Shown: positions 9,606 to 20,000 of the stretch, one piece after another
How positions within the stretch are numbered: position 1 is the stretch's first letter
How the letters are laid out: the number at the start of each line of letters is the position of its first letter
From: Clostridium rhizosphaerae
GTDB lineage: Bacteria > Bacillota > Clostridia > Clostridiales > Clostridiaceae
Assembly (NCBI RefSeq): GCF_016765585.1
Contig: NZ_JAESWC010000004.1
Coordinates: forward strand, 235,285-299,284
Direction of reading: 5' to 3'
DNA: 64,000 bases
The notes under the pieces: generated by a model
Database searches by the model: none
What the model was told of the DNA's origin: nothing
The model's input: only the letters and a program-made list of their open reading frames with translations
Made by a program: the position numbers and the translations under genes

Positions 9606-10706
9606 TCATTTACCAACATAAATTTTTTCATGTTTCTCTATCATATTGCACAATTCAAACTTTTGTAAATTATTTATATTATCTATCTTTTTTAATTTAA
9701 TTATTTTTTCAACACCATTAATTATCTCATCTACATTTTTAGGATTAATATATATTTTATTTTTATAATTATCCAAAATCTCTCCAACTCCACCAACATT
9801 AGTTGCAACAATCGGCACATCAAGAATACTTGCTTCTAAAATTGATAATGGTAGTCCCTCTGATAAGGACGGACTTACAAATACTTCAGACAACTTCAAA
9901 TATGGATATACATTATCTTTGTGTCCACACATTTTAATCTTACTAGCTAATTTTAGTTCATTAATTTTATTTATAATACTTTCTCTATACTCACCATCAC
10001 CAACTATAATTAGCCTAAATAAGTCATCAATCTTAATTAACCGTTTAAAAGCTTCAAGTAAATAATCCAAGCCCTTTATTGGATCTAATCTTCCAATGAA
10101 AGTAATATATTTAAATTGATTTTCCTTTTTTTCTCTTTCTAGCTGAATTGCAAGATCATCTTTTATATTTGACAGTAAAGTAATTTCTCTAAAATTCACT
10201 CCATTATAAATCACTTTATTGCTTTTTTTCCTAATACACAACTTTTCAAATATATTTAAAGTTCTTTTAACCTCATTACTCACAAATATTATCTTTTTAG
10301 AAAGAATAATGGAGAATAAATTTAGTATCTTATGTTTAAAGCTACGATCTTTCGTTAGTCTGTGTATTGTGATAACTGGTGTTACTTTTTTTATTCTTCC
10401 TGCTAGAGTCCCAAAAAATTTTGCTACTACACCATGAGAATGAATAATATTGATTTTATGTTCTTCTAATAAATTACACAGTTGTTTAAATACTTTTAAT
10501 GTAAACTTGTTTTCGCCATCTAATTGTAATATTTCAATATTATTCAATGTTAGTATCTCTTTAAATCTTTTACTATCTTCTTCCTTCCACCATAGACATA
10601 CATATATTTTAAATTGTTCCCTATTAATATTTTTTGCCAAGTTTATTACTACTTTTTCTCCTCCTCCCATTCCTCCTCGCCATAAAAAATACATTATGTT
10701 TTTCAT
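9606..10706 (-). CDS. Glycosyltransferase family 4
   Basis: A 366-residue GT4 enzyme. The N-terminus (YFLWRGGMGGGEKVVINLA) is the glycine-rich acceptor-side loop of GT4 proteins. The C-terminal half has FIGRLDPIKGLDYLLEAFKR, VSPSLSEGLPLSILEAS and PIVATNVGGVGEIL, a complete donor-site signature with the E-x7-E motif. GGAGGAAATA places the start at 10706, nine codons inside a longer open frame. It is the second glycosyltransferase gene after fcl in locus A and close to the Wzy candidate. Sugar specificity is not evident. Confidence 0.85.
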   Translation of the reverse strand: MKNIMYFLWRGGMGGGEKVVINLAKNINREQFKIYVCLWWKEEDSKRFKEILTLNNIEILQLDGENKFTLKVFKQLCNLLEEHKINIIHSHGVVAKFFGTLAGRIKKVTPVITIHRLTKDRSFKHKILNLFSIILSKKIIFVSNEVKRTLNIFEKLCIRKKSNKVIYNGVNFREITLLSNIKDDLAIQLEREKKENQFKYITFIGRLDPIKGLDYLLEAFKRLIKIDDLFRLIIVGDGEYRESIINKINELKLASKIKMCGHKDNVYPYLKLSEVFVSPSLSEGLPLSILEASILDVPIVATNVGGVGEILDNYKNKIYINPKNVDEIINGVEKIIKLKKIDNINNLQKFELCNMIEKHEKIYVGK

Positions 10707-10825
10707 TATTTTCCTCCATATAATTAGTGACAAATAATAAAGTACTGTTTTTTTATATTGGAACTGTAATTACTTTAATAAATGAATTTATTCGCTTATA
10801 TATTACCAGCAATCCAATACCGTTT

Positions 10826-12070
10826 CTATCCTAAATTATCGATTAATTTCCTATACTTATGAATTGAATTTGATTTATTATAATTTGATTCTATCAGTTT
10901 TCTACCGTTATTTCCCACTTCCTTTATTTCGTTGATATCACTATTAATAAAATAATTTATTGTTTCGTATATGGCTTTGTAATCTCCGGGCTCACAACAT
11001 ATACCACAATTAGCTTCCTCAATAATATTCCTTGCCTCTGAATCATTTTCTAATATACCTAACACAGGCTTACCGCTTGCCATTACTCCATAAATCTTAC
11101 TAGGTACTGATATCCCCTTTATCCCTTTTGCATTTGTTACAATATGAATATCAGCAGCATTAAGAGAATATATAAGATCATTTTTATCTTGATAAGGTAT
11201 AAATCTTATATTTGCAATATGATTTTCTTTAACATAATTAACTAATGTTTGCTTTAATGTTCCATCACCAATAAATGCAAAAATCACATTTTCTTTATCC
11301 TTAAATCTTCCTATAACTTTTATTATATTTTCAAGATCGTAATAAAGCCCAATATTCCCTGAATACATGAAAACAAATTTATCACCTAAACCATATTTCT
11401 CTCTGAATTGGGTAACAAATTCGTTTTTGTCTGGTAATGGATAAATTTCTTTTTCGTCAATCCAGTTATTAATTACAATATTACTAGGAACTTTTTTATT
11501 TTCGAACCTTTTGTTAAGAGTTTGCTGCATATCTCGTCCCACGATTACAATCATATCAGAATGGCTACAACTAAACTTATCTAACATTTTTGCAATACTA
11601 AGCAGCAGCTTACTCTTAGCATAAGATACTGCTTCAGACTGCTCTGGATTGAAATCTTGAATATTATATATAAATTTTGCATGATTAATTAGCTTACCAA
11701 TAAAGCCACTTATTCCTCCAAGAATAGGAGGCTGCGAAATACTAAAAATAACATCTTGTCTATCAATTTTAAATGTAGCATATATAGCATTAAAAAAGTA
11801 TGTTACGATATTTTTAATTCTGCTAATTTTATTTTTTTTATCAAATTCGGGTACCCTAACTCTTATTAATTTTATATTTTGGTATTTTTCTTCAAATATT
11901 CTTTTTCTCCTATAGAATTCTTCTACCTTTCCATTATAACTAGGAACTACACAAATAACTGTAATCTCAAAATCATTTTGTAATTCTGTACTTAGTTCTG
12001 TTATTAATTGCCCGGTAGAAGCTACGTCAGGATAAAAGTAATGAGCGTATATCAGCAACTTTTTTTTCAT
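10826..12070 (-). CDS. Glycosyltransferase family 4, WcaI/WbuB-like (possible fucosyltransferase)
   Basis: A 414-residue GT4 enzyme with the WcaI/WbuB-type N-terminus (LLIYAHYFYPDVASTGQLI, VICVVPSYNG) and middle (ISQPPILGGISGFIGKLIN, YNIQDFNPEQSEAVSYA). These subfamilies transfer L-fucose or N-acetyl-L-fucosamine. It directly follows fcl, with 11 bases between them, so transfer of L-fucose from GDP-L-fucose is a reasonable inference but unproven. AGGAGT lies seven bases before the ATG. About 90 bp of AT-rich sequence separates it from the next gene. Confidence 0.8.
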   Translation of the reverse strand: MKKKLLIYAHYFYPDVASTGQLITELSTELQNDFEITVICVVPSYNGKVEEFYRRKRIFEEKYQNIKLIRVRVPEFDKKNKISRIKNIVTYFFNAIYATFKIDRQDVIFSISQPPILGGISGFIGKLINHAKFIYNIQDFNPEQSEAVSYAKSKLLLSIAKMLDKFSCSHSDMIVIVGRDMQQTLNKRFENKKVPSNIVINNWIDEKEIYPLPDKNEFVTQFREKYGLGDKFVFMYSGNIGLYYDLENIIKVIGRFKDKENVIFAFIGDGTLKQTLVNYVKENHIANIRFIPYQDKNDLIYSLNAADIHIVTNAKGIKGISVPSKIYGVMASGKPVLGILENDSEARNIIEEANCGICCEPGDYKAIYETINYFINSDINEIKEVGNNGRKLIESNYNKSNSIHKYRKLIDNLG

Positions 12071-12081
12071 CCAAATTACTC

Positions 12082-13011
12082 CTATTTAATATTCTCAACG
12101 AACCAGCTATATGCATATCTTATTCCATCAACTAATTCTACTTTATGTCTCCATCCAAGATTATGCAGCTTACTCACATCAGTTAGCTTTCTTGGAGTAC
12201 CGTCAGGCATTTTAGGGTTAAATACCAAATCGCCTTCGAACTCTACTACTTCTTTAATCAATTTGGCCAGTTCACCAATTGAAACCTCTTCACCAGTTCC
12301 TATGTTCACATGCTCTTCTCCATCATATTTTTCCATAAGAAATACACATGCATCCGCCATATCATCAACATATAAAAACTCTCTTAACGGAGTTCCCGTA
12401 CCCCATATCTCAACTTGAGAAAGATTCTTTTCTTTTGCTTCATGGAACTTCCTTATCAGTGCAGGCATTACGTGTGAACTGCTTAAATCGAAATTATCGT
12501 TTGGTCCATAAAGATTTGTTGGCATACAGCTTATAAAATTATCGTTATATTGTCTTTTGAAAAATTTGCACATTTCAAGTCCTGCTATCTTAGCTATTGC
12601 ATATGCTTCATTAGTTGGTTCCAAATATCCTGATAATAGATATTCTTCTTTAATAGGTTGAGGTGCCATTTTAGGGTAAATACATGTACTTCCTAAAAAC
12701 AAGAGCTTTTTAACACTATAGTCATGGGCAGCCCTTATTATATTATTCTGAATCTGTAAATTATCATATATAAAGTCTGCTGGATAAGTATTATTAGCAT
12801 TTATTCCTCCTACCTTAGCTGCTGCCAAAAAAACGAACTCTGGTTTTTCAAATTTAAAAAACTCTCTTACAGCTTGTTGATTAGTTAAATCTAATTCTGA
12901 ATGAGTTCTTGCTATAATATTTCTATATCCTTTTTCATATAAATTTCTTACTATTGCTGACCCAACAAGTCCTCTATGACCTGCCACATATATTTTACTA
13001 TTCTTATCCAA
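12082..13011 (-). CDS. fcl: GDP-L-fucose synthase
   Basis: A 309-residue short-chain dehydrogenase that would epimerise and reduce GDP-4-keto-6-deoxy-D-mannose to GDP-L-fucose with NADPH. The nucleotide loop is [14 protein letters not shown]. The catalytic Tyr-x3-Lys is in [28 protein letters not shown] and the C-terminal [18 protein letters not shown] are family hallmarks. The TTG at 13011 lies eight bases after GGGAG, whereas the GTG at 13020 overlaps that site. It follows gmd, which supplies its substrate. A long hairpin in the 110-bp gap between them (13063-13104) may set relative expression. Confidence 0.93.
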   Translation of the reverse strand: MDKNSKIYVAGHRGLVGSAIVRNLYEKGYRNIIARTHSELDLTNQQAVREFFKFEKPEFVFLAAAKVGGINANNTYPADFIYDNLQIQNNIIRAAHDYSVKKLLFLGSTCIYPKMAPQPIKEEYLLSGYLEPTNEAYAIAKIAGLEMCKFFKRQYNDNFISCMPTNLYGPNDNFDLSSSHVMPALIRKFHEAKEKNLSQVEIWGTGTPLREFLYVDDMADACVFLMEKYDGEEHVNIGTGEEVSIGELAKLIKEVVEFEGDLVFNPKMPDGTPRKLTDVSKLHNLGWRHKVELVDGIRYAYSWFVENIK

Positions 13012-13062
13012 TAGTATCACTCCCTTTAGATAATAATTAATACAATTCTTCTAAATATTTTT

Positions 13063-13104
13063 TAAAGCAATCTCGACGCTAAGAACGGTTCAGAGATTGC
13101 TTTA
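13063..13104 (-). other. Intercistronic hairpin between gmd and fcl
   Basis: A perfect 12-bp inverted repeat (13063-13074 with 13093-13104) closes an 18-base loop. On the minus strand it is followed by TTTAAAAAATATTT rather than a clean T run. It could be a partial terminator that lowers fcl and downstream expression, or an mRNA-processing or stability element. Confidence 0.5.
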
Positions 13105-13120
13105 TCTAATTTAATTTATA

Positions 13121-14203
13121 TTACATTGTTGTTGCAGCCTCAGCCTTTTCAAGAAATTCTGAGATATAAACACCAGTAATTTCTTTCATATCTGCATCTA
13201 CCATCATTCTTACAAGAGACGAAAAATCAACTTTTCTCCTCCAACCCAACTCTTTTTCAGCCTTTGAGCTATCTCCCCATAAGAGCTCAACTTCTGCTGG
13301 TCTGAAGTATTTAGGATTTACATCTACAAGAACTCGTCCTGTAGTCTTATCTATTCCTTTTTCATCTACTCCAGTGCCCTTCCACTCTATTTCGATGCCT
13401 ACTTCTCTAAATGCAAGCTCAACAAACTCTCTAACAGTATGAGTTTCGTTAGTGGCAAGAACATAATCTTGTGGTTTTTCCTGTTGAAGTATTAGCCACA
13501 TTCCTTCTACATAGTCGCCTGCGAATCCCCAGTCTCTCTTAGCATCAAGGTTTCCAAGTGAAAGTTTTTCCTGCTTTCCAGCCATTATACTTGCAACTGC
13601 TCTTGTTATTTTCCTTGTAACGAAAGTTTCACCTCTTCTTGGCGATTCATGATTGAATAATATTCCATTGCAAGCAAATAGATTGTAGGACTCTCTATAA
13701 TTAACTGTTATCCAATATGAATATAATTTTGCAACCCCGTATGGGCTCTTTGGATAAAATGGTGTTTTTTCACTTTGCGGAGCTGTATCAGGAAGCCCGC
13801 CAAATAGTTCAGATGTTGAAGCCTGATAAAATTTGCACTTTACCCCGCTTTCTCTTATAGCATCTAATAGTCTTATAGTCCCCACACCTGTTGCTTCCGC
13901 TGTATATTCAGGCACTTCAAATGAAACTGCAACATGAGATTGTGCTGCTAAGTTATATATTTCGTCCGGCTGAATTTTTTCTATTAATCTATTTAAATTG
14001 CTTGAATCAGTTAAGTCCCCATAGTGTAAAAATAATGTTTTATTGCCTATTTCTTTATTTTCAAACAGATGGTCTATTCTCTTTGTATTAATAGTACTAT
14101 GTCTTCTTATAATTCCGTGTACCTCGTATCCCTTTTCTAGTAAAAGTTCAGCTAAATATGAACCATCTTGTCCAGTAATTCCAGTAATAAGTGCTTTCTT
14201 CAT
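13121..14203 (-). CDS. gmd: GDP-mannose 4,6-dehydratase
   Basis: A 360-residue extended short-chain dehydrogenase that would convert GDP-D-mannose to GDP-4-keto-6-deoxy-D-mannose. Visible marks are the NAD(P) loop [20 protein letters not shown], the dinucleotide-contact region [27 protein letters not shown] with the catalytic Tyr-x3-Lys, and [32 protein letters not shown] precedes the ATG. It lies between manC and fcl, so the three genes form a full mannose-1-phosphate to GDP-L-fucose route. Length is normal for the family. Confidence 0.96.
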   Translation of the reverse strand: MKKALITGITGQDGSYLAELLLEKGYEVHGIIRRHSTINTKRIDHLFENKEIGNKTLFLHYGDLTDSSNLNRLIEKIQPDEIYNLAAQSHVAVSFEVPEYTAEATGVGTIRLLDAIRESGVKCKFYQASTSELFGGLPDTAPQSEKTPFYPKSPYGVAKLYSYWITVNYRESYNLFACNGILFNHESPRRGETFVTRKITRAVASIMAGKQEKLSLGNLDAKRDWGFAGDYVEGMWLILQQEKPQDYVLATNETHTVREFVELAFREVGIEIEWKGTGVDEKGIDKTTGRVLVDVNPKYFRPAEVELLWGDSSKAEKELGWRRKVDFSSLVRMMVDADMKEITGVYISEFLEKAEAATTM

Positions 14204-14238
14204 TTGAAAATCTCCTTTTTGGCTATATATTAATTTAA

Positions 14239-15285
14239 TTAAGAAATTAAGTCCTTAGCAATTTTTATTTCCTGCTCCCTGTCTTTTGAGGATACTAAAA
14301 TATAATCATCTGTTTCAACTATAATAAGATTATCTATATTATTTAAAAGTACTTTTTTGTTTGTAACAACAATATTCCCTGATGAGTTATAAAAGTAGCT
14401 GTTACCATTTTTTACATTATCATTATTGTCCCTTTTACTATATCTTTCTATACTACTCCAGTTACCTACATCATCCCATCCAAAATCACCTGGAATAACA
14501 TAAATATCTTTAGCATTTTCCATTATTCCATAATCTACAGAAATCCCTTGAACTTCATTATATTTTTTTTCAAGATTTTCCTCAAAATGCTCTTCCTTAG
14601 TTGCAGCAATTTCACTTAGTATATTATAAGTTTCATTTAAATACTCTCTTGTTAAATTTAGAATATTATCTGCTTTCCAAATAAACATTCCACCATTCCA
14701 TAAGTACTGCCCACTACTTAAATACTCTTTAGCTTTTTCTAAATTAGGTTTTTCTACAAATGCTTCAACAGAAATTATTTGCGAACTATTAACTTCTATT
14801 TTATTTCCTGAATATTTTATATATCCATATCCTGTTTCAGGTCTATCTGGAGTCATACCTATAGTAACGATTGCCTTGGGTTTTTCCTTAATAAATTTGT
14901 CCGCATCAGCCAGCACTTGGATAAATTTCTCTTCATCTTTAATTAAATGATCTGAAGGCAATACGGCTATGTTCGCATCTTGGTAATATTTCTTTATTAT
15001 AAACGCTGATAATGCAATACACGGAGCAGTATTTTTACCTACAGGCTCCACAATAATATTCCTATCTGGTAGGTTGGGTAACTGTTCTTTTACAAGACTT
15101 ACATATTGCTTAGCTGTAACAACAAAAATTCTTTCTATAGGAAGTAACTTCTCAACTCTCTTCACAGTCATTTGAATCATTGTATTTTCACCTAACAGCT
15201 TTAAAAATTGCTTTGGTTTTTCTTCTGTAGATAGAGGCCAAAATCTAGTTCCTTTTCCTCCAGCCATTATTAAAGCGCATAACAT
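14239..15285 (-). CDS. manC: Mannose-1-phosphate guanylyltransferase
   Basis: A 348-residue nucleotidyltransferase making GDP-mannose from mannose-1-phosphate and GTP. The N-terminal [20 protein letters not shown] is the pyrophosphorylase signature. [14 protein letters not shown] and [11 protein letters not shown] are the sugar-phosphate binding motifs. The C-terminal phosphomannose isomerase domain of long ManC proteins is absent, so mannose-6-phosphate must come from another gene. AGGAGGGACTAATT precedes the ATG. It follows the priming transferase by 12 bases and supplies gmd downstream. Confidence 0.93.
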   Translation of the reverse strand: MLCALIMAGGKGTRFWPLSTEEKPKQFLKLLGENTMIQMTVKRVEKLLPIERIFVVTAKQYVSLVKEQLPNLPDRNIIVEPVGKNTAPCIALSAFIIKKYYQDANIAVLPSDHLIKDEEKFIQVLADADKFIKEKPKAIVTIGMTPDRPETGYGYIKYSGNKIEVNSSQIISVEAFVEKPNLEKAKEYLSSGQYLWNGGMFIWKADNILNLTREYLNETYNILSEIAATKEEHFEENLEKKYNEVQGISVDYGIMENAKDIYVIPGDFGWDDVGNWSSIERYSKRDNNDNVKNGNSYFYNSSGNIVVTNKKVLLNNIDNLIIVETDDYILVSSKDREQEIKIAKDLIS

Positions 15286-15297
15286 AATTAGTCCCTC

Positions 15298-15966
15298 CTA
15301 CATAGCATTCTTATCTCCAAACAATACAAAAACCGTTCTAAATATAAGCTTTATGTCTAGCCAGATACTTCTTTCCTTTATATATCTTATATCAAGCTCA
15401 ATCCATTCCTCAAAATCTATATTATTTCTTCCCATAACCTGCCAGTAACATGTAAGCCCAGGCTTAGCTAAAAGCTTTTGCTTTTGGTACTCATTGAACT
15501 TTCTTACCTCTCTTGGTAAATTTGGCCTTGGTCCGACCAGTGACATATCCCCTTTTAAAACATTAAAAAGCTGGGGCAGTTCATCTATGCTTGTCTTTCT
15601 GATAAACCTACCTACCTTAGTAATTCTAGGGTCTTCTTTCATTTTAAACATAGGTCCAGACATTTCATTTTTGTCCTTGAGCTTGTTTAATAATTCTTCT
15701 GCATTTTGAACCATTGATCTGAACTTATACATTTTAAACATCTTACCGTTAAATCCAACTCGTTCTTGTCCAAAAATTATAGGGCCTTTTGATTCAAGCT
15801 TTATAGCTATTGCTGTTATTATAAGTACAGGACTTAATACTATGATTCCTAAAATTGCTCCTAAAATATCAATAATACTTTTAAAAATATAATAGTTTTT
15901 ACTCTTTTTATACTCATCTTTGTATTCAATACTTATAATAACATTATCGTTTACTGTTTCGCTCAT
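15298..15966 (-). CDS. Undecaprenyl-phosphate sugar phosphotransferase (priming enzyme, locus A)
   Basis: A 222-residue monotopic phosphoglycosyltransferase that would move a sugar-1-phosphate to undecaprenyl phosphate to start the repeat unit. One hydrophobic segment (about residues 27-50, DILGAILGIIVLSPVLIITA) precedes the catalytic domain. That domain has GPIIFGQERVGFNGKMFKMY, KFRSM, IRKTSIDELPQLFNVLKGDM and SLVGPRPNLP. The extra N-terminal helices of WcaJ/WbaP proteins are missing. The ATG at 15966 is preceded by GGGGGT. It directly follows the GntR gene and heads locus A's enzymes. The sugar could be glucose, galactose or an amino sugar. Confidence 0.88.
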   Translation of the reverse strand: MSETVNDNVIISIEYKDEYKKSKNYYIFKSIIDILGAILGIIVLSPVLIITAIAIKLESKGPIIFGQERVGFNGKMFKMYKFRSMVQNAEELLNKLKDKNEMSGPMFKMKEDPRITKVGRFIRKTSIDELPQLFNVLKGDMSLVGPRPNLPREVRKFNEYQKQKLLAKPGLTCYWQVMGRNNIDFEEWIELDIRYIKERSIWLDIKLIFRTVFVLFGDKNAM

Positions 15967-16010
15967 TTCCTTACCCCCAACACTCATTTTAAAGAACGTT
16001 TATCTAAACA

Positions 16011-16733
16011 CTATTTAAGTTCCACTGAAAACCTAAACTTATCGCTTCTTATTATACATTTTCTATATTCGACCGGTATTTCATTTTCTGCATATGTAGT
16101 TCTCTCTGTCATAAACAGAGGAGTATTGACTTCTACATTTAATGCCATTGAATAAATTTCATCGGCCACTATGGGGTCTAAATATTCCTTTGCATTAGCT
16201 AATTTTATTTGATATTTATTTTCCAAAAGATCGTAAATTGTAGTTTTCTTTAAGTGCTCTGCCTTTATATCTGAAACTATTTTTTTAGGTAAATATGACA
16301 TTTGAATAACTACAGGTATTCCTTCTAGCTTTCTTATTATTCTTACATTAACAACCTTTTCATCTTCCTCTAACATAAGGCTTTTTCTAATATTATTATC
16401 TGGTAGTAATGTAACAATTTCTACAATCTCATTTTCAAGACTATACCCTGTTTCTTCGGTATTCATTCCAAGGCTATATATATTATTTAAATTCTGTACA
16501 ATTTTAGGACGATTTACAAAAGAACCTTTTCCTTTTTCTGTCCTTATAATCCCCTCATCCTTAAGTTTTTTAATAGCATTTCTGACTGTAACCCTTGTTA
16601 CATTAAACTCTTCAGCTAATTCATTTTCAGAAGGCAGTATTTCATTAGGCTTGTACATCATCGAGTCAATTCTATTTCTAAGTTCATTATATATTTGTAA
16701 ATAATAGGGTATGTAACTATCCTTACTAAACAA
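16011..16733 (-). CDS. GntR-family regulator with UTRA ligand domain
   Basis: A 240-residue HutC-subfamily GntR protein. The N-terminal winged helix (YYLQIYNELRNRIDSMMY, SENELAEEFNVTRVTVRNAI) is followed by a UTRA effector domain from about residue 85 (ENEIVEIVTLLPDNN ... LFMTERTTYAENEIPVEYRK). UTRA domains usually bind sugar phosphates or related small molecules. The TTG at 16733 sits eight bases after AGGGG; the GTG at 16742 overlaps that site. It is the first gene of locus A, and a GT-N-TA-N-AC site lies on its own promoter. It probably controls itself and the downstream polysaccharide genes. The effector is unknown. Confidence 0.85.
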   Translation of the reverse strand: MFSKDSYIPYYLQIYNELRNRIDSMMYKPNEILPSENELAEEFNVTRVTVRNAIKKLKDEGIIRTEKGKGSFVNRPKIVQNLNNIYSLGMNTEETGYSLENEIVEIVTLLPDNNIRKSLMLEEDEKVVNVRIIRKLEGIPVVIQMSYLPKKIVSDIKAEHLKKTTIYDLLENKYQIKLANAKEYLDPIVADEIYSMALNVEVNTPLFMTERTTYAENEIPVEYRKCIIRSDKFRFSVELK

Positions 16734-16749
16734 CAGACTCACCCCTAAC

Positions 16750-16775
16750 TGTATACTTGTCTATACATGATTATA
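16750..16775 (-). promoter_or_regulatory. Promoter and GntR/HutC-type operator of locus A
   Basis: On the minus strand an extended -10 box, TGTTATAAT, has its TATAAT at 16770-16775. Immediately downstream, 16759-16766 reads GTCTATAC, an exact GT-N-TA-N-AC HutC/GntR half-operator pattern. The wider interval 16750-16767 is TGTATA-N6-TATACA, a perfect-arm dyad. The site covers the expected transcription start just upstream of the regulator's own start codon, which suggests autorepression. No good -35 box is visible. Confidence 0.55.
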
Positions 16776-16974
16776 ACATAAAAATACTTTTTCAGACATA
16801 TATATCTTTATAAAAATTCGCTAAAATTTTCTATAATTTTAGGTATCAACATGCTTTATTACAAAAGATAACTTTCTCTTACATAAGATATCAAATTTAT
16901 TTAATAGTTTCAAACAGTTTCGTGTTGTAAATTGTAAACAAATGTGATGTATTTCGACAAAAGAATTTCATCAT

Positions 16975-17010
16975 AAAAAAAGACAGGATTCCTATAAGAA
17001 TACCTGTCCA
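16975..17010 (-). terminator. Intrinsic terminator after the double hydrolase gene
   Basis: On the minus strand a stem pairing GGACAGGTATTC with GGAATCCTGTC (one internal mismatch) closes a short loop and is followed by seven T residues. It lies just after the stop codon at 17023 and separates the hydrolase from the locus A promoter. Confidence 0.85.
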
Positions 17011-17022
17011 CTTTATATTAAC

Positions 17023-20000
17023 TTAAGACGAAAAATAATCATTGATAATCTGAGCTATTTTTTGAGCTTTCTTTTGCTGTTCGCTTGCATCAGCACATCT
17101 CTGCGCTTCGGCTTGATTTGATAAAAATCCCTCTTCTATCAAAACTGCCGGCATATTTGTATTCACAGTTACAAACAGGTTATGATCATGAGCGTTAAGA
17201 TTATTATAACCTAAAGAACTTGACAGTCCTGCTGCAAGTTTGATAGCCAAATCACGGCTTTTTAGCGCAGCATCCGATGGAGTTGTATCGATGTTAACAT
17301 CGCTATACCATCCATTTGGGTCATTTCCATTTGGATTAACACCATCTGTGTCTATTCCAGGCTTATAAGTACTATAGTGTGTGCTTATACCTGTTCTGGA
17401 TGTGCTTGAATTTACATCATGATGCAGACTAATAAATAAATCAGCATTTGCATTATTAGCTATGTTAGCTCTCTTTTGAAGGCTTGTCTTTGCATCTTCT
17501 TTACTTCTGTCGTTCTCATCTCTAGTTAATATAATGCTATAGCCTAATTTCTCTAATTCACCCTTAAGCTTTAATGCCATTTGCATATTTAAGTCTCTTT
17601 CAGAATATATTATATCCGGATACTTGCCATATGCACCGTCATCTCCACCATAGTTGTGACCAGGATCTATAACTATAAGTTTACTTTGTTTTACAACTAT
17701 GTTTATTCCTTTATCCTCGTCATAACCTTTGTTACTGTATTGATCCTTTACATGTATTACAATTTGATATCGTCCTGGTTTTGTAGGCGTCCAGTTAAAT
17801 GTCCCAATTTCACTATAATCTTTTATTATTGTCCATTCACCTGTATCCATATTTCCTAGCCAATATCTGTATAAAGCTTTATTTGGTGATATTGCTGTAG
17901 ATGAAAGCTGAATAGGTTTATTTGTGTATACTTCTGGACTTATATTTACACCTGTAATACTTGCACTTGGAAATACATTTATATTTATTTCTCTATCATC
18001 ATCATAGCCTTTTAGGCTATATTGATCTTTAGTATGTATTACGATTTGATATCGTCCTGGTTTTGTAGGTGTCCAGTTAAATGTCCCAATTTCACTATAA
18101 TCTTTTATTATTGTCCATTCACCTGTATCCATATTTCCTAGCCAATATCTATACAATACTTTATTAGGTCCTGATGCGGTTGTAATTAATTGTGCAGATT
18201 TATTTGTATAAAATTCCTGACCTATATTAACTCCGGTTATTTTTGCAGTTGGTAAAGCTACAACTATATCCACTCCCCTATCATCATCATAACCTTTATT
18301 ACTATACTGATCCTTTACATGTAATACAATTTGATATCGTCCTGGCTTTGTTGGGGTCCAGTTAAATGTCCTACTTTCGCTATAATCTTTTATTATTGTC
18401 CATTCACCTGTATCTTTATTACCTAGCCAATATCTATATAAAACCTTATTGGGTGATGTTGTTGCAGCTGAAAGCTGAATAGGTGTATTTGTGTATGCTT
18501 CTGAATTTACAATTATATTAGTAATACTTGCACTTGGCAATACATTTATATTTATTCCTCTATCATCATCGTAGCCTTTATTACTATATTGATCCTTTAC
18601 ATGTATTACAATTTGATATCGTCCTGGTTTTGTTGGGGTCCAGCTAAATGTTCCACTTTCACTATAGTCTTTTATTATTGTCCATTCACCTGTATCCTTA
18701 TTACCTAGCCAATATCTATATAAAGCTTTGTTTGGAGCTGTTGCTGTTGTAGTTAGTTGTGCAGGTTTGTTTGTGTAAAATTCCTGTCCTACATTAGTTC
18801 CGATTATTTTTCCAGCTAATGAAGTCACAACTAAATCTATTCCTCTATCATCATCATAGCCCTCATTACTATACTGATCCTTTACATGTAATACAACTTG
18901 ATATCGTCCTGGTTTTGTTGGGGTCCAGCTAAATGTTCCACTTTCACTATAGTCTTTTATTATTGTCCATTCACCTGTATCCTTATTACCTAGCCAATAT
19001 CTGTATAAAACTTTATGAGGTGCTGTTGCAACAGCTGATAAACTAACTGACTTATCAGTAAAAACTTCATTTGGCACACTAAAGCTACTAATTTTGGCTG
19101 TTGGTTTATCAACTTTGATACTGATTATTTTATTAACTCTGTTTACAATATCATAACCATAATTCTGATCGCTAGCCCATCCCACTCCGTTAGGATTTTC
19201 ATTTATACCAAGCCACTCTACATATGGAGCTTTTCCTCTAAGCCATTCTCCATACCTTGGGTCTACTATTGCTAATTTAATAGGAGAAGTAGAAGCATAG
19301 CACTTAAGATGCTGAATAACAGCTCTTATACCTGTCCTTATATCAGGAAAGCTTGCACCTGTTACACTTCCTCCAGTAGCTCCTAAACCAGCAAAATTAT
19401 TCTGTTCCTCTTTAACAATACCTGTAAACTTTAAATAATTAGTTTCTTTCATCATTTGTGCGAAAGCTAAATCAGCTCTTACACCTTCTATAGAAGCTTC
19501 ATCTAGTATTATAGACACAAAGCTATCTATATATGTTGAATCTTTTATATTGTTATTTTGCTGAAGATCTTTTATCATTTGATCTTTTGAGGCAATAGTT
19601 TGTCCCATAATCGCAGTTCTTTGATTTTTTATATCTAACTTCAAGATACCAAAAATACTGCTAGATATTTTATCATTAAGCACTATTTTAATTTCATGTA
19701 TACCGTCATTATAGGCTCTGGTATTTAGATTAACTCTAAACCCGCTATTTAAAGCATTAGGATATTGAGCATACTTCTGTTGTATATCTTGCCTTTCAAC
19801 TCCATAAATTGCTTGTCCTACAATTTTGCTGTCTACATAAACATCTATACTTTGTATAGTATTACTGCTTAATGCATATCCATTGATTTCTATAGTGCCT
19901 GTTTGCAATGATAGGTTTACAGGATTATCAATAGTAAGAATTGCCGGCAGCTGATCAGCCTTAACAAAACTTGTAAAATTAAGAATAATATAAGCAAACA

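Noticed and set aside
17686-19090. Possible CRISPR-like array
   Set aside because: The repeats are 285 bp, in frame, and encode protein modules. There are no short repeat-spacer units, and no cas genes are present.
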